Below, one piece after another: positions 18,669-27,124 of a stretch of DNA of 64,000 nt (the first letter of the stretch is position 1; every line of letters starts with the position of its first letter). The notes under the pieces were generated by a model that worked only from the letters and a program-made list of their open reading frames with translations, searched no databases and was not told where the DNA came from. Both the position numbers and the translations under genes were made by a program. Source of the stretch: Candidatus Kryptoniota bacterium (lineage in GTDB: Bacteria; Bacteroidota; Ignavibacteria; Kryptoniales; JAKASW01); assembly GCA_024641705.1 (NCBI GenBank), contig JAHECO010000017.1, positions 1 through 64,000 on the forward strand, in the 5' to 3' direction.

Positions 18669-18795
18669 GAGTATTTCGGCGCGCAGCGTACGCCCTGGCC
18701 ACGGGACCCTTAGGAAAGGTTCAGGCAACGGCGTAGAGAAGACTTCGGCAATCCGTGTTGGATTCGCATGCGGTCCGCGGATACACAAGATAAAT

Positions 18796-18810
18796 TCCGA
18801 CAATGTCGGA
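18796..18810. promoter_or_regulatory. 15-bp perfect palindrome upstream of hpf
   Basis: TCCGACAATGTCGGA has 7-bp arms around a single central base and lies 30 bases before the hpf start codon. Its size and position fit a transcription-factor site, but the protein is unknown. Confidence 0.35.
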
Positions 18811-18840
18811 GCGCACAAAAAAACAAAATGGAGGAATCTT

Positions 18841-19185
18841 ATGAACATCAGCATCACTTCCAGACATTTCAAGGCCGAATCGGCTCTGAAGTCATACGCT
18901 GAGAACAAAGTCTCGAAGCTGAACAGATTCTTCGACGGAGTCGTCCATTGCGACGTGGTTTTCCTCAATGAACACTCCAAACCTAACGGCACGGATAAAA
19001 TGGTGGAAATAAAACTTTCGGTTCACGACAAGATTCTTAAGGCCGCCGAGACGACGGACGATTACTTCAAGGCAGTCGACAAGGCGATAGACAAGCTGGA
19101 AGCTCAGCTGGTGAAGTTCAAACAGAAGATCAAGCACGAAGGCAGGACCCCGCCGAGTGCCATGCGCACAAAGCAGAGGCGATAG
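18841..19185 (+). CDS. hpf: Ribosome hibernation-promoting factor (short HPF/RaiA/YfiA family)
   Basis: Binds the decoding centre of the 30S subunit and stops translation in stationary phase. I start at the ATG at 18841 (GGAGGAATCTT upstream) although the frame is open from 18628. The 114 residues begin 'MNISITSRHFKAESALKSYA' and have 'YAENKVSKLNRFFDG', 'KMVEIKLSVHDKILKAAE' and 'DDYFKAVDKAIDKLEAQLVK', ending in a basic tail. It is the short type without the dimerisation domain. It sits directly after xerC and is followed by an intrinsic terminator. Confidence 0.92.
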   Translation: MNISITSRHFKAESALKSYAENKVSKLNRFFDGVVHCDVVFLNEHSKPNGTDKMVEIKLSVHDKILKAAETTDDYFKAVDKAIDKLEAQLVKFKQKIKHEGRTPPSAMRTKQRR

Positions 19186-19192
19186 AGTAGGC

Positions 19193-19221
19193 AAAGCCCC
19201 GCGATACCGCGGGGCTTTTCT
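19193..19221. terminator. Intrinsic terminator between convergent genes
   Basis: Perfect 10-bp stem AAAGCCCCGC (19193-19202) with GCGGGGCTTT (19209-19218), loop GATACC, followed by T residues. It serves hpf on the plus strand and can also serve the convergent minus-strand gene ending at 19249. Confidence 0.9.
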
Positions 19222-19248
19222 TGAAGGGGTTTTATGAAATACAGGGGT

Positions 19249-20040
19249 TCATTTGAGCATCAGCATTTTCTTCACGACGTTTTTGCCGGCTACACTCAGG
19301 CGAATGAAGTAGACGCCGCTCGCTGCATTGCCCGCGTTCCAGGTGATACTGTGCACTCCCGGCTGTCTCATCTCATTGAGAAGCGTGGCGACCTCCCGCC
19401 CGAGGACGTCGTATACCTTCAGTGTCACGAAGTCGGCCTTCTTGAGAGTGAACTCGATCCTTGTAGACGGGTTGAACGGGTTGGGATAGCCGATCAGGCC
19501 CTGGTCTTCTGCTTCTCCGGCAACGAGGTCCGCCTTGCTGTCATTGGAAGAGACTCCCAGTGCTGCGAGAAAGGCTTCGTCTTCGGAAGAGGTATATTTC
19601 TGCCTCATCTCGGCAATTGCAGACTGCGACGCCGCTCTCTCACTTTCCGAAAATCCTTCCAACATCGCAAGTTGCATAAGCGCGAACTTCTCATCGTCAG
19701 CATCCTTCATCCTCAGATTCTGCGCCATATCCCTGGCTTCAGCATACCGACCGGACGCGGCATACATCATCGTGAGGAGTCTCGACGCGGTCTTCTCAAG
19801 GTCCTCGAAATTCTTTGCCTGGAACGCTGTCAATCTCGACTCCATCAGGCTTATGAGCGACGCATCCTTAGAATCCCTGTACACGTCAAATATGCTGGCT
19901 AGTGCCTTCTCCTTGAAGTCACTTGTGTAATTTCCGTCGAGCACTGACTCGTAGATCTTGATCGACTCCGAGTATAAACCGTTGAACCGGGCGTCAAGAG
20001 CCTTTTCTATGAGAACCTCCTCATCTGTTGGTTGAGACTC
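19249..20040 (-). pseudogene. C-terminal part of the secreted metalloprotease, after an in-frame TAG (TPR-like helices and T9SS-type tail)
   Basis: This stretch continues, in the same reading frame and without any gap, the protein that stops at 20041. The codons after the TAG read 'ESQPTDEEVLIEKALDARF', then 'NGLYSESIKIYESVLDGN', a helical TPR-like region, then a tail with 'IGYPNPFNPSTRIEFTL', 'KVYDVLGREVATLLNE' and 'KKMLMLK', a type IX sorting domain. The first start codon in frame is a GTG at 19944, in the middle of the helical region and with no ribosome site. I therefore read this as the severed end of one ~1024-residue protein. It is a recent nonsense mutation, a base-call error, or read-through. 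Confidence 0.75.
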
Positions 20041-22323
20041 CTAACCTTTGGCAATAAGAGGGCCTCCGTCGATACAATCATCTTCAAGCGATGCCGACCA
20101 GGGAATGTATTGTATTGTGGAGCCGCTTGCATAGAATTTTGATGTGTTCGGTGGATCCGAACCCCACCAGTTCCTTTTCACACCCACCACGCATGAAAGT
20201 GTCGTGTAAACGTTGTAAAGGGAATTGTCATAGATTTGATTGCAGGCGCCGTCATAGTATGTAAGCTGTCCTGCCGTGCGGATCCTTGTGATGCCGATTA
20301 TAGGATTGCTTGTCCTGTAAGCGATGAGGCCGTAGTCATTATCGGTCACGATATTGTCCCCGGAGCCCGTTGTCCCGGATGTGGGGGATGAGCTGTAGTC
20401 ACACAATATTCCGAAAAGGGAGTTGGTGATGTAGTTAGCTTTTATGGTTGCGGTCGAGGAGGTGAGGTAGATGCCGCCGTAGTATCGGTGGCCGCCGTAG
20501 GTCCCACAGGACAGGAGGTTGTTCAGATAGATATACGGGCATGCGGTTCCGTTGCCGTTGAGGATAATGCCGTAATAGTGAACGTCCTGAATCGTATTCC
20601 CGCTGATGGTGGGGGATGAATTCCCCTGGATTATGATGCCGTGTCCTGCGCCAAGGTTCTGGATTGTGCATCCGTTCAGGGAGCCGGTAGATCCCTGCGC
20701 GAATCGGATACCACTCCATGAATTGGATTGCCCTGTTATAGTGCAGGATGAAATGTGTGGAGAAGAATTGTAGAACCTAAGTGCTGCAGCATCTGTGCCG
20801 CTGAAATCGGAGTTCTGGAAAGTGCAGTGCTCTATGACTAGGTTGCTACAGTTTGTGGCGCAGATCGGCTCATGGGCGTAATAAAAATCACAATACTGAA
20901 GTGATGAATTAGTGGAGTTATTAATCACGAAGCCCTGCCAGTACGATCCGGCTGAACCGGTGAAGGTGACATGCTGTGAAGAGCTGCCCGTAACGCTGAG
21001 GGGACCGTTGACTGTCAAGGACACGGAGGGCGAGAAGCATAAGGTTTTACCACCTTCTATCGCAAGGGTCTTTCCGGAAGATAGAGTGACATTTCCCGTA
21101 ACATTGATATTATTCAGATTGGCGGAGAACACGACACTGTGAGTACAGTTGCCAGACACCGACGAAGCAGTGTGCTGGTAGACTCTTCCCGCTAGATCAC
21201 CGTCCGTCTCACCTCGGATGGGACACGTTTTGTCCATATAGACGGGGTACATCATAGAATTGCTATTGCTCACGTGCTGCAACCCTATCCCGTGTCCCAG
21301 TTCATGTGCGAGTACTTCTACGAAATCTATTTGGCTGAGCGTACGAGATGACGGCGGTGTCTGATTAAAATACCAAGCAGAAGTGCCAATATCGTAATTG
21401 AACCACACATCGACGCCCGTGTTGCTATTTGGCCCATAAAAAACGCCATTCACCAAATCATTAGGATACGTGTGAGTTTCGGCGAGTCTGTTCGTGTTGC
21501 CGGGGTTGTACCACGATATGACACTGAAATCATCATCAACTCGCCCAGCAGTTGTAGTGAACGGCGAAGCATTTTGTAGCGTCAAGAAAGAATACTGATC
21601 TAACCAGAGTGAATACGCCGTAGTAGCCAGACCTGCGATCCCGTTTGTATCCGGCGCGCCTGACGGGGCGTTGGAAGGATTATAATGTACTTGCACCGGG
21701 ACATAAGACGTATTCCATGTAAAGTTCCATGTGATAAATTCACCATTCAGATGCGAACCGGCGGACATTACGGTGTTTTCTCTCCCTTGCTTTCTTAATG
21801 AGTAGCTTACGCCATTTGCAGTTTGCCGAGGTAGTTCATTGGGGAAGACGGTTCTTTGCCCATCATGGATTTCTTTGATTTGCTGTTTAAATTCGTCGAT
21901 GCCGATCTGTGTCCCTTTGATAATCCCACCCTCTGCGGTGAACTTTCCGTTATAAAGCCCCATCGTGCTGTATCCATCGGCAGTCGGGAACAAACAGATT
22001 ATGAAATGCTCATCGACAGTGTATGGCGGATCCCATTCTGTTTCAAAGAAGCGAAGATCGGAATTCACGTGCCCCCTTCGGATGACAATCTCTGCCGGAC
22101 AGTCTCCTGCAATCTTGTCGACAACCGAAAGAGTTATCCAAGCTTCGCCTGTCGAGATATTGGAGATCGCCTTGAACGTGATATCCTTGACAACTACTTC
22201 CACGATTAGAGGAGCTTCTTTCACAACGACTTCTGGTTGCTGAATGAGGATGGAAGTTCCCAGCACAGGCAATGCCGTCATTGCGGTGAACAAAGCAAAT
22301 ATGAAAACGCACAAGGTTTTCAT
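20041..22323 (-). CDS. Secreted matrixin-like metalloprotease with right-handed beta-helix, truncated by in-frame TAG
   Basis: A 760-residue exported protein. The signal peptide is 'LFTAMTALPVLGTSIL'. A zinc-protease domain carries 'FVEVLAHELGHGIGLQHVS', the HExxHxxGxxH motif of metzincins, followed by 'NSMMYP' as Met-turn. From about residue 410 it becomes a parallel beta-helix with repeated 'SGNTIQ', 'LNGCTIQNLGAGHGI' and 'NSSPTISG' rungs, as in surface or polysaccharide-active proteins. It stops at TAG 20041-20043 just after 'IDGGPLIAKG', while the same frame runs on for 263 more codons to a T9SS-type tail. Without that tail it would lose its secretion signal. Confidence 0.8.
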   Translation of the reverse strand: MKTLCVFIFALFTAMTALPVLGTSILIQQPEVVVKEAPLIVEVVVKDITFKAISNISTGEAWITLSVVDKIAGDCPAEIVIRRGHVNSDLRFFETEWDPPYTVDEHFIICLFPTADGYSTMGLYNGKFTAEGGIIKGTQIGIDEFKQQIKEIHDGQRTVFPNELPRQTANGVSYSLRKQGRENTVMSAGSHLNGEFITWNFTWNTSYVPVQVHYNPSNAPSGAPDTNGIAGLATTAYSLWLDQYSFLTLQNASPFTTTAGRVDDDFSVISWYNPGNTNRLAETHTYPNDLVNGVFYGPNSNTGVDVWFNYDIGTSAWYFNQTPPSSRTLSQIDFVEVLAHELGHGIGLQHVSNSNSMMYPVYMDKTCPIRGETDGDLAGRVYQHTASSVSGNCTHSVVFSANLNNINVTGNVTLSSGKTLAIEGGKTLCFSPSVSLTVNGPLSVTGSSSQHVTFTGSAGSYWQGFVINNSTNSSLQYCDFYYAHEPICATNCSNLVIEHCTFQNSDFSGTDAAALRFYNSSPHISSCTITGQSNSWSGIRFAQGSTGSLNGCTIQNLGAGHGIIIQGNSSPTISGNTIQDVHYYGIILNGNGTACPYIYLNNLLSCGTYGGHRYYGGIYLTSSTATIKANYITNSLFGILCDYSSSPTSGTTGSGDNIVTDNDYGLIAYRTSNPIIGITRIRTAGQLTYYDGACNQIYDNSLYNVYTTLSCVVGVKRNWWGSDPPNTSKFYASGSTIQYIPWSASLEDDCIDGGPLIAKG

Positions 22324-22354
22324 TTTAAGCCTCCTTTCATAAGTTGCGGTTTTG

Positions 22355-22918
22355 TTACCTACACGGGTACAGCGGATACTCAGGCATAGGAATGAAGTAT
22401 CCTATGGAACAGGCCGTAACGATGCTATCCTCATAATGGATCTGAAACATATGCTGATTAATACAATAGGCCTCGTCGATCCAGTTCTGCTGTGGGAAGT
22501 TGAGACTTCTATCAGGCGAACCGTACGCTTGATGGACTTGGCTAAGCAGTGATCCTACGCCAATGCCCTCCTTCGTTCTTCCTTTGTATGCTGGCCCAAT
22601 GGAGATCTCATCAAGAGGTCCGTAGTCTACTCCACTGTCGATGAAGCAAAAGTGAATTTTCATAATTGGATTGACTCGTGAGCCCTCATCATAAAAGTAA
22701 GCTCGCCACGACCGGTAAATTCCATCAGCCCAACCGACACTTGTGGGATTTCCAAGTTTTGCCACTACCGTCTCTTTCAGATCTCCAAGTTTTATGCCTT
22801 CCACTCCCTCTCCTGGCACAATAATGCCTTGGCCTCCGTTGTCTGGCTGAGTTGCCTGCTTACAGGTCGACAACAAAATGCTGAGCATAGCAACTGAGAG
22901 CGTCACAATTGTTCGCAT
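22355..22918 (-). CDS. Putative lipoprotein of unknown function
   Basis: A 187-residue protein. I start at the ATG at 22918 because it opens a lipoprotein signal peptide 'MRTIVTLSVAMLSILLSTC' with the lipobox Cys at residue 19 and AAGGA upstream; the frame itself begins at 22948. The mature part contains 'GVEGIKLGDLKETVVAKLG', resembling small outer-envelope lipoproteins whose repeat unit 'I.lGd....v...lG.P' occurs twice ('GIGVGSLLSQVHQAYGSPD'). Function is not known. It lies upstream of the large protease on the same strand, separated by 31 bases, so co-transcription is possible. Confidence 0.65.
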   Translation of the reverse strand: MRTIVTLSVAMLSILLSTCKQATQPDNGGQGIIVPGEGVEGIKLGDLKETVVAKLGNPTSVGWADGIYRSWRAYFYDEGSRVNPIMKIHFCFIDSGVDYGPLDEISIGPAYKGRTKEGIGVGSLLSQVHQAYGSPDRSLNFPQQNWIDEAYCINQHMFQIHYEDSIVTACSIGYFIPMPEYPLYPCR

Positions 22919-23146
22919 ATTAAATGTCCTTAACTGTTCCTCGTGCATGTTATCTGCACTGAAAAATTGAAAGATTCCCGCGTCAAAATCACTCTGCGGC
23001 CTTCCGAGTCCTTTCTATCCGCACTCCGAGGAACTGATCCTGCCCTGACAGCCCTAACTTACTCACTACAGCAGCACCGCGCAATCAGTGGATCACCTGA
23101 TTTTTACTTCCGGCGTTCTTTGCCCTTTTGAAGCTCGATATCCATG

Positions 23147-23407
23147 TTAACACAACACGTTGGGCGAGAGCGACGGGAGCCGGCGACTCAATATCCTTGC
23201 AATAGCTTCAGCTTCATTCCTTGCCCCAAGTTTCCTGTAGGCAGACGCCAGATGCGTGTCCACCGTGTGAACGCTGACGTGCAGATTATCTCCAATTTCC
23301 TTGCGAGTGAAGCCTTTTGCTAGAAACCCCAGAATCTTCACCTCAGTTGCGGTAAGTGCAAACTCTTCCCTGAGGATATTTGCGAGCTCATCCTGTCCTG
23401 ATTTCAT
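23147..23407 (-). CDS. Stand-alone LuxR/GerE-type HTH protein
   Basis: An 86-residue protein that is almost entirely a LuxR-type helix-turn-helix: 'FALTATEVKILGFLAKGFTR', 'KEIGDNLHVSVHTVDTHLAS' and 'AYRKLGARNEAEAIARIL'. There is no receiver or sensor domain in front, so it may be a small regulator or the remnant of a longer response regulator. It precedes the lipoprotein and protease genes on the same strand, but no site they share was found. Confidence 0.7.
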   Translation of the reverse strand: MKSGQDELANILREEFALTATEVKILGFLAKGFTRKEIGDNLHVSVHTVDTHLASAYRKLGARNEAEAIARILSRRLPSLSPNVLC

Positions 23408-23558
23408 ATGCTCTCCGGTTTCTTGCGGACAAACATGCTCCCTGTGAGAAGAACGAGTTATCTCTTCCTTCTCATGAGTCTTGCGCTAGTATCCCGGCGA
23501 GGAGCTCCCGAATCTCTATCCTGTTCAGCTATCGCGATTTATTCGCAACTCTTATGAG

Positions 23559-23578
23559 TATAATAGACGGGGGGGGGG
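23559..23578 (+). promoter_or_regulatory. TATAAT box followed by a G10 tract upstream of hprK
   Basis: TATAAT lies at 23559-23564 and a run of ten G at 23569-23578, about 115 bases before hprK. The run sits where transcription would start. No good -35 box is seen. A homopolymer this long is prone to slippage and to sequencing error. Confidence 0.35.
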
Positions 23579-23693
23579 TAAGTCAAGTATCATGCACTTC
23601 AGGTGCGGTCGTACCGGCGCAATTGGTCGTGGGTTCGCTTATCCTCCCTTTTAGGGTGCATTTCCGCGCTTTTGTTCATATATTTTTAGCGTT

Positions 23694-24710
23694 ATGGCAT
23701 CACGTGTTTGGGATACCAAGGAAATAAGGCGGAAAAGCGTCAGCGTCGGCGAGCTGTACAAGACGATGCATGAAAAGACGAAGCTCCAGCCGATTAACGG
23801 CGATATCGGGCATGCCAAACTTATCACCGATAAGAACATTCACCGACCCGGGTTGGCCCTTGCGGGTTATGTCGAGCTGTTCACTTTCAATCGGGTACAG
23901 ATCTTCGGAAACACCGAGGTCCGTTACCTGAGCTCGCTCAAACTCGAGGACAGGCGGCGGGCGCTCCAGACGATCATGCAGTTCGATATCCCGTGCATCA
24001 TCATCGCCGACAGCAACGAACTCGAAGAGGAGCTGATCGATCTCATCACGGAACACGGCGTCTCTGTATTCAGGAGCACTCTCGAGACGACCCGGCTGAT
24101 CTATTTTCTCGGCGAGTTTCTCGACGAAGTCTTCGCCCCCAGCACCGTCATACACGGCTCGCTCGTCGACGTGTACGGGATCGGGCTGCTGTTCGTCGGT
24201 AAGAGCGGGATAGGGAAGAGCGAGATTGCGCTCGACCTCGTGGAGCGCGGCCACAGGCTGGTGGCCGACGACGCAGTCGGAGTCTACCGCCAGGGCGAGG
24301 ACATCCTCATGGGCAGAAGCTCCGGCATCGCGCAGCACTTCATGGAAGTCAGGGGACTCGGAGTGATAGACGTGCGGAGCGTGTTCGGCATACGCGCGGT
24401 CAGGAAACGCAAGAGGATCGAAGTTGTAGTCGAGCTCGAGGAATGGGATTCGAGTCAGGAATATACGCGCACGGGGCTGGACCACGAGTTCATATCCATG
24501 CTGGGCGTGGAGACTCCGTTCATAAAGCTCCCCATCCTCCCAGGCAAGAACATCACCGTCATCGCGGAAGTCATCGCGCTGAGCCATCTGCTGCGCTCCT
24601 ACGATTACGACGCGGCGGAAGTCTTCAACCAAAAGATCCAGGAAGCGATCAGGAAAAAGAAGAAAGAAGGCACCGGAGCAAGCCGGTACTTCGAAAGGGA
24701 TTTTGAGTAG
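23694..24710 (+). CDS. hprK: HPr kinase/phosphorylase
   Basis: Bifunctional enzyme that phosphorylates and dephosphorylates a Ser on HPr-like proteins. 338 residues: an N-terminal MurF-like domain ('VSVGELYKTMHEKTKLQPIN', 'RPGLALAGYVELF') and a C-terminal kinase domain with Walker A 'LLFVGKSGIGKSEIALDL', 'RLVADDAVGVYR' and the HprK signature 'MEVRGLGVIDVRSVFGIRAV'. The start at 23694 lacks a clear ribosome site, but the following 'SVSVGELY' is the usual family start. HprK is present in Chlorobi-like lineages even without a full sugar PTS. Its stop lies one base before the SDR start. Confidence 0.92.
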   Translation: MASRVWDTKEIRRKSVSVGELYKTMHEKTKLQPINGDIGHAKLITDKNIHRPGLALAGYVELFTFNRVQIFGNTEVRYLSSLKLEDRRRALQTIMQFDIPCIIIADSNELEEELIDLITEHGVSVFRSTLETTRLIYFLGEFLDEVFAPSTVIHGSLVDVYGIGLLFVGKSGIGKSEIALDLVERGHRLVADDAVGVYRQGEDILMGRSSGIAQHFMEVRGLGVIDVRSVFGIRAVRKRKRIEVVVELEEWDSSQEYTRTGLDHEFISMLGVETPFIKLPILPGKNITVIAEVIALSHLLRSYDYDAAEVFNQKIQEAIRKKKKEGTGASRYFERDFE

Positions 24711-24711
24711 A

Positions 24712-25485
24712 ATGTCGAAAAGCAGAACTTCGAAGAAACAGAAAGAGTCAAAGTCGCTCCCGACACCGGCCGGAAGTCTCGCCGGCAAGGTCGCAATTGT
24801 AACGGGCGGGTCGAGAGGGATCGGCAAGTTCATCGCGAGGCGGCTTGCGCAGGATGGCGCATCGGTTGTGATAGCCGGCCGGACTATGGCGGACCTCAGG
24901 GTCACCGCCGAAGAGATCGCGGCCGATGGCGGACGCATCATAGCGGTGCAGACCGACGTGTCGAACGAGAAGAGCGTCCACAGGCTCCTCTCGAAGACGT
25001 TGACCGAGTTCGGCACGATCGATATCCTGATCAACAATGCCGGCCAATATATGGAAAAGGCGGTCACCGATATGTCGGTCGGAGACTGGAACAACGTAAT
25101 CGGTACAAACCTCACCGGCCCGTTCCTGCTGTCGCGGGCTGTCCTGCCGGAGATGATTGAGAAGCTGGACGGGACGATAGTGATGATCTCTTCGACTTCC
25201 GGCAAGAGGGCGAAGGCGAATTCCGCCGCGTACTCCGCTTCCAAGTTCGCGATCGAAGGCTTTTCCGAGGCGCTCCTCCGTGAAGTGAGGGACTACAACG
25301 TCCGCGTCATCGTGGTGACCCCGAGCTCGGTAGACTCGAGCGACAGGGAAAGCAGGCAGATCCTCAAGGGCGGAAAAGGGGCCCGCCTCCGTGCGGAGGA
25401 CGTCGCCGAGACCGTCATTGCCGCGATCAAGCTCCCCCCGCGCGCGCTCGTGAGGGAAGTGGAGCTCTGGGCGACAAATCCGTAG
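24712..25485 (+). CDS. Short-chain dehydrogenase/reductase, 3-oxoacyl reductase-like
   Basis: A 257-residue classical SDR. The Rossmann motif 'VAIVTGGSRGIGKFIARRLA', 'NNAGQYMEKAV', the catalytic Ser in 'TIVMISSTSGKRAKANS' and 'AAYSASKFAIEGFSEALL' (Tyr-x3-Lys) are complete. It begins with a Lys/Ser-rich 20-residue extension. I use the ATG at 24712 rather than the TTG at 24703, which lies inside hprK. Substrate cannot be assigned from sequence. A stem-loop resembling a terminator follows. Confidence 0.85.
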   Translation: MSKSRTSKKQKESKSLPTPAGSLAGKVAIVTGGSRGIGKFIARRLAQDGASVVIAGRTMADLRVTAEEIAADGGRIIAVQTDVSNEKSVHRLLSKTLTEFGTIDILINNAGQYMEKAVTDMSVGDWNNVIGTNLTGPFLLSRAVLPEMIEKLDGTIVMISSTSGKRAKANSAAYSASKFAIEGFSEALLREVRDYNVRVIVVTPSSVDSSDRESRQILKGGKGARLRAEDVAETVIAAIKLPPRALVREVELWATNP

Positions 25486-25547
25486 CAAAGCGGATTCAGA
25501 ATTCCCGACCTATCGTCAGGACAGGTTTAGATTTTGAGTTTTGAATT

Positions 25548-25593
25548 GGCCTTGGGATGTTCTCAATGGAGAGGCCCAGGGCCTTTGAGTTTC
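25548..25593 (+). terminator. Probable terminator after the SDR gene
   Basis: GGCCTTGGG (25548-25556) pairs with CCCAGGGCC (25575-25583) with one G-T pair, 18-base loop, followed by TTTGAGTTT. The upstream bases (GATTTTGAGTTTTGAATT) resemble the dispersed AT-rich intergenic repeats of this window. Confidence 0.5.
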
Positions 25594-25618
25594 TACCGTT
25601 GACACTTTACCGTACATT

Positions 25619-26608
25619 ATGTCTACCTTTGAGCCTTCTTATATAAAGCTTTACGAATCCGGGGAGCTCCAACGGCGAGTAGAGGTACTCGACGGGATGC
25701 TTGCCTCGTGCGATATCTGCCCCCTCGATTGCAAAGTCGACAGGAAGAAGGGTGAAATTGCGAGGTGTTATTCGCGTTACCTTCCCATAGTGAGTTCCTA
25801 CTGTCCTCACTTCGGCGAAGAACCGCCGCTCGTTGGCACAAACGGGGCGGGGAATATCTTCTTCGGCAATTGTAACCTGCGTTGTGTCTACTGCCAGAAC
25901 TTCCAGATCAGCCAGAACTACAAAGCCGAGTTGAAGAACGAGGTGGGCTTCGAACGGCTGGCGCATATCATGCTGGAGCTCCAGGCTAAAGGCTGTCACA
26001 ATATCGGACTAGTCTCGCCTACGCACTTCGTCCCGCAGATCGTCAGGGCGCTCGCGATAGCGGTCCAAAAAGGATTGCGGCTTCCCATCATCTATAATAC
26101 CAACGCTTACGATTCCGTGGATGTGCTGCGGCTCCTGGACGGGATCGTCGACATATACCTGCCGGACCTCAAGTATGCGGAAGAGTCGGACGGCTATTCG
26201 TATTCGAAGGTGAAGGAGTATCCGAAGTTCGCGCGGCTGGCGCTGAAGGAGATGCACAGACAGGTGGACAGCGAGCTGGTATTTGGAGACGACGATGTTT
26301 TGAAGCGCGGACTTCTGATAAGGCACCTCGTGCTCCCGAACGACCTGGCGGGAAGTGAGAAGACGCTCGGATGGATCGCAGATGAATTGGGGAACGATGT
26401 AGCGCTCTCCGTCATGTCGCAATACTATCCGACGAATAAGGCCGAGTCGATCACACTCCTGAGCAGACACATCCGCGAGTCGGAATACAATAGAGTGCTC
26501 GAGCTACTCGACAGGTTCGGCTTCGAGAACGGATGGATGCAGAATTTCGAGAGCAAAGACTATTATAAGCCGGACTTTACAGATCGGGTAGAGCCGTTTA
26601 AGAGATAA
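25619..26608 (+). CDS. Radical SAM protein, PflX/COG1313-type activating-enzyme homologue
   Basis: A 329-residue radical SAM protein. An N-terminal Cys cluster ('ASCDICPLDCKVDRKKGEIA') precedes the core 'GNCNLRCVYCQNFQISQNY', whose CxxxCxxC holds the catalytic 4Fe-4S cluster. Further signatures are 'LVSPTHFVPQIVRALAIA', 'PIIYNTNAYDSVDVLRLLDG' and 'VDIYLPDLKYAEES'. This matches the PflX family (COG1313), related to pyruvate-formate-lyase activase but with unknown target. There is no good ribosome site before the ATG; the N-terminus still matches the family start 'PSYIKLYESGEL'. Confidence 0.85.
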   Translation: MSTFEPSYIKLYESGELQRRVEVLDGMLASCDICPLDCKVDRKKGEIARCYSRYLPIVSSYCPHFGEEPPLVGTNGAGNIFFGNCNLRCVYCQNFQISQNYKAELKNEVGFERLAHIMLELQAKGCHNIGLVSPTHFVPQIVRALAIAVQKGLRLPIIYNTNAYDSVDVLRLLDGIVDIYLPDLKYAEESDGYSYSKVKEYPKFARLALKEMHRQVDSELVFGDDDVLKRGLLIRHLVLPNDLAGSEKTLGWIADELGNDVALSVMSQYYPTNKAESITLLSRHIRESEYNRVLELLDRFGFENGWMQNFESKDYYKPDFTDRVEPFKR

Positions 26609-26750
26609 ACAGGGAAGAACGGAGCAGGGAAAACGGCGAATGGAGAACGGAGCGCCACGATACAGATTCCAGATTCGTCTGATCGGTGATAAACTGCCCT
26701 GTTCTTCGGGATCGGTGTGTTTTCGTTTCCATCAGCTTTTCTGCGGGTCG

Positions 26751-26972
26751 TCACTCATCCGGGTAGCCCGGTGGTTTGTCGTCATCTTCCTCGAACGGAA
26801 AGAAAATCTCGCGCGCTTCGGGATTCCCCTTTTCCTTTATTGAAATCCCCTTCGGGTATATTTCAAGGTCCACTTTATCCTTCAAATACCCCGCGATGAT
26901 CGCTGCAAAAAGTTCCTCTTCCTCCCTTCGCGTCATGCGCCGCGAAGGCACACCACTCTTTTCGTCATCCAT
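26751..26972 (-). CDS. Small hypothetical protein with acidic tail
   Basis: A 73-residue protein starting at the ATG at 26972 (AAAGAGAA upstream; the frame opens with a GTG at 27011). It reads 'RRMTRREEEELFAAIIAGYL' in the first half and ends with an acidic/proline tail 'FFPFEEDDDKPPGYPDE'. The helical first half could be a short anchor or interaction helix. I do not recognise it. It lies between the radical SAM gene and a uracil-DNA glycosylase, on the same strand as the latter. Confidence 0.45.
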   Translation of the reverse strand: MDDEKSGVPSRRMTRREEEELFAAIIAGYLKDKVDLEIYPKGISIKEKGNPEAREIFFPFEEDDDKPPGYPDE

Positions 26973-27124
26973 GACGTTCTCTCTTTCAGTTAGAATTGCG
27001 CCTATTTTCACTCTTCCTGAGTGTTCTACTAGTTCTTATCGGTAGAGGGTGGTGTAAACTTTACCGGCAAAATGCGCACTGCTACTCAATCAGATCATGA
27101 AACCCGCGAGGAAGTGAGTCGAAG

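Noticed and set aside
20041..20043. TAG as pyrrolysine or general recoding
   Set aside because: TAG ends ordinary genes here (panB, hpf) and no pyl genes are visible; mutation or error is simpler.
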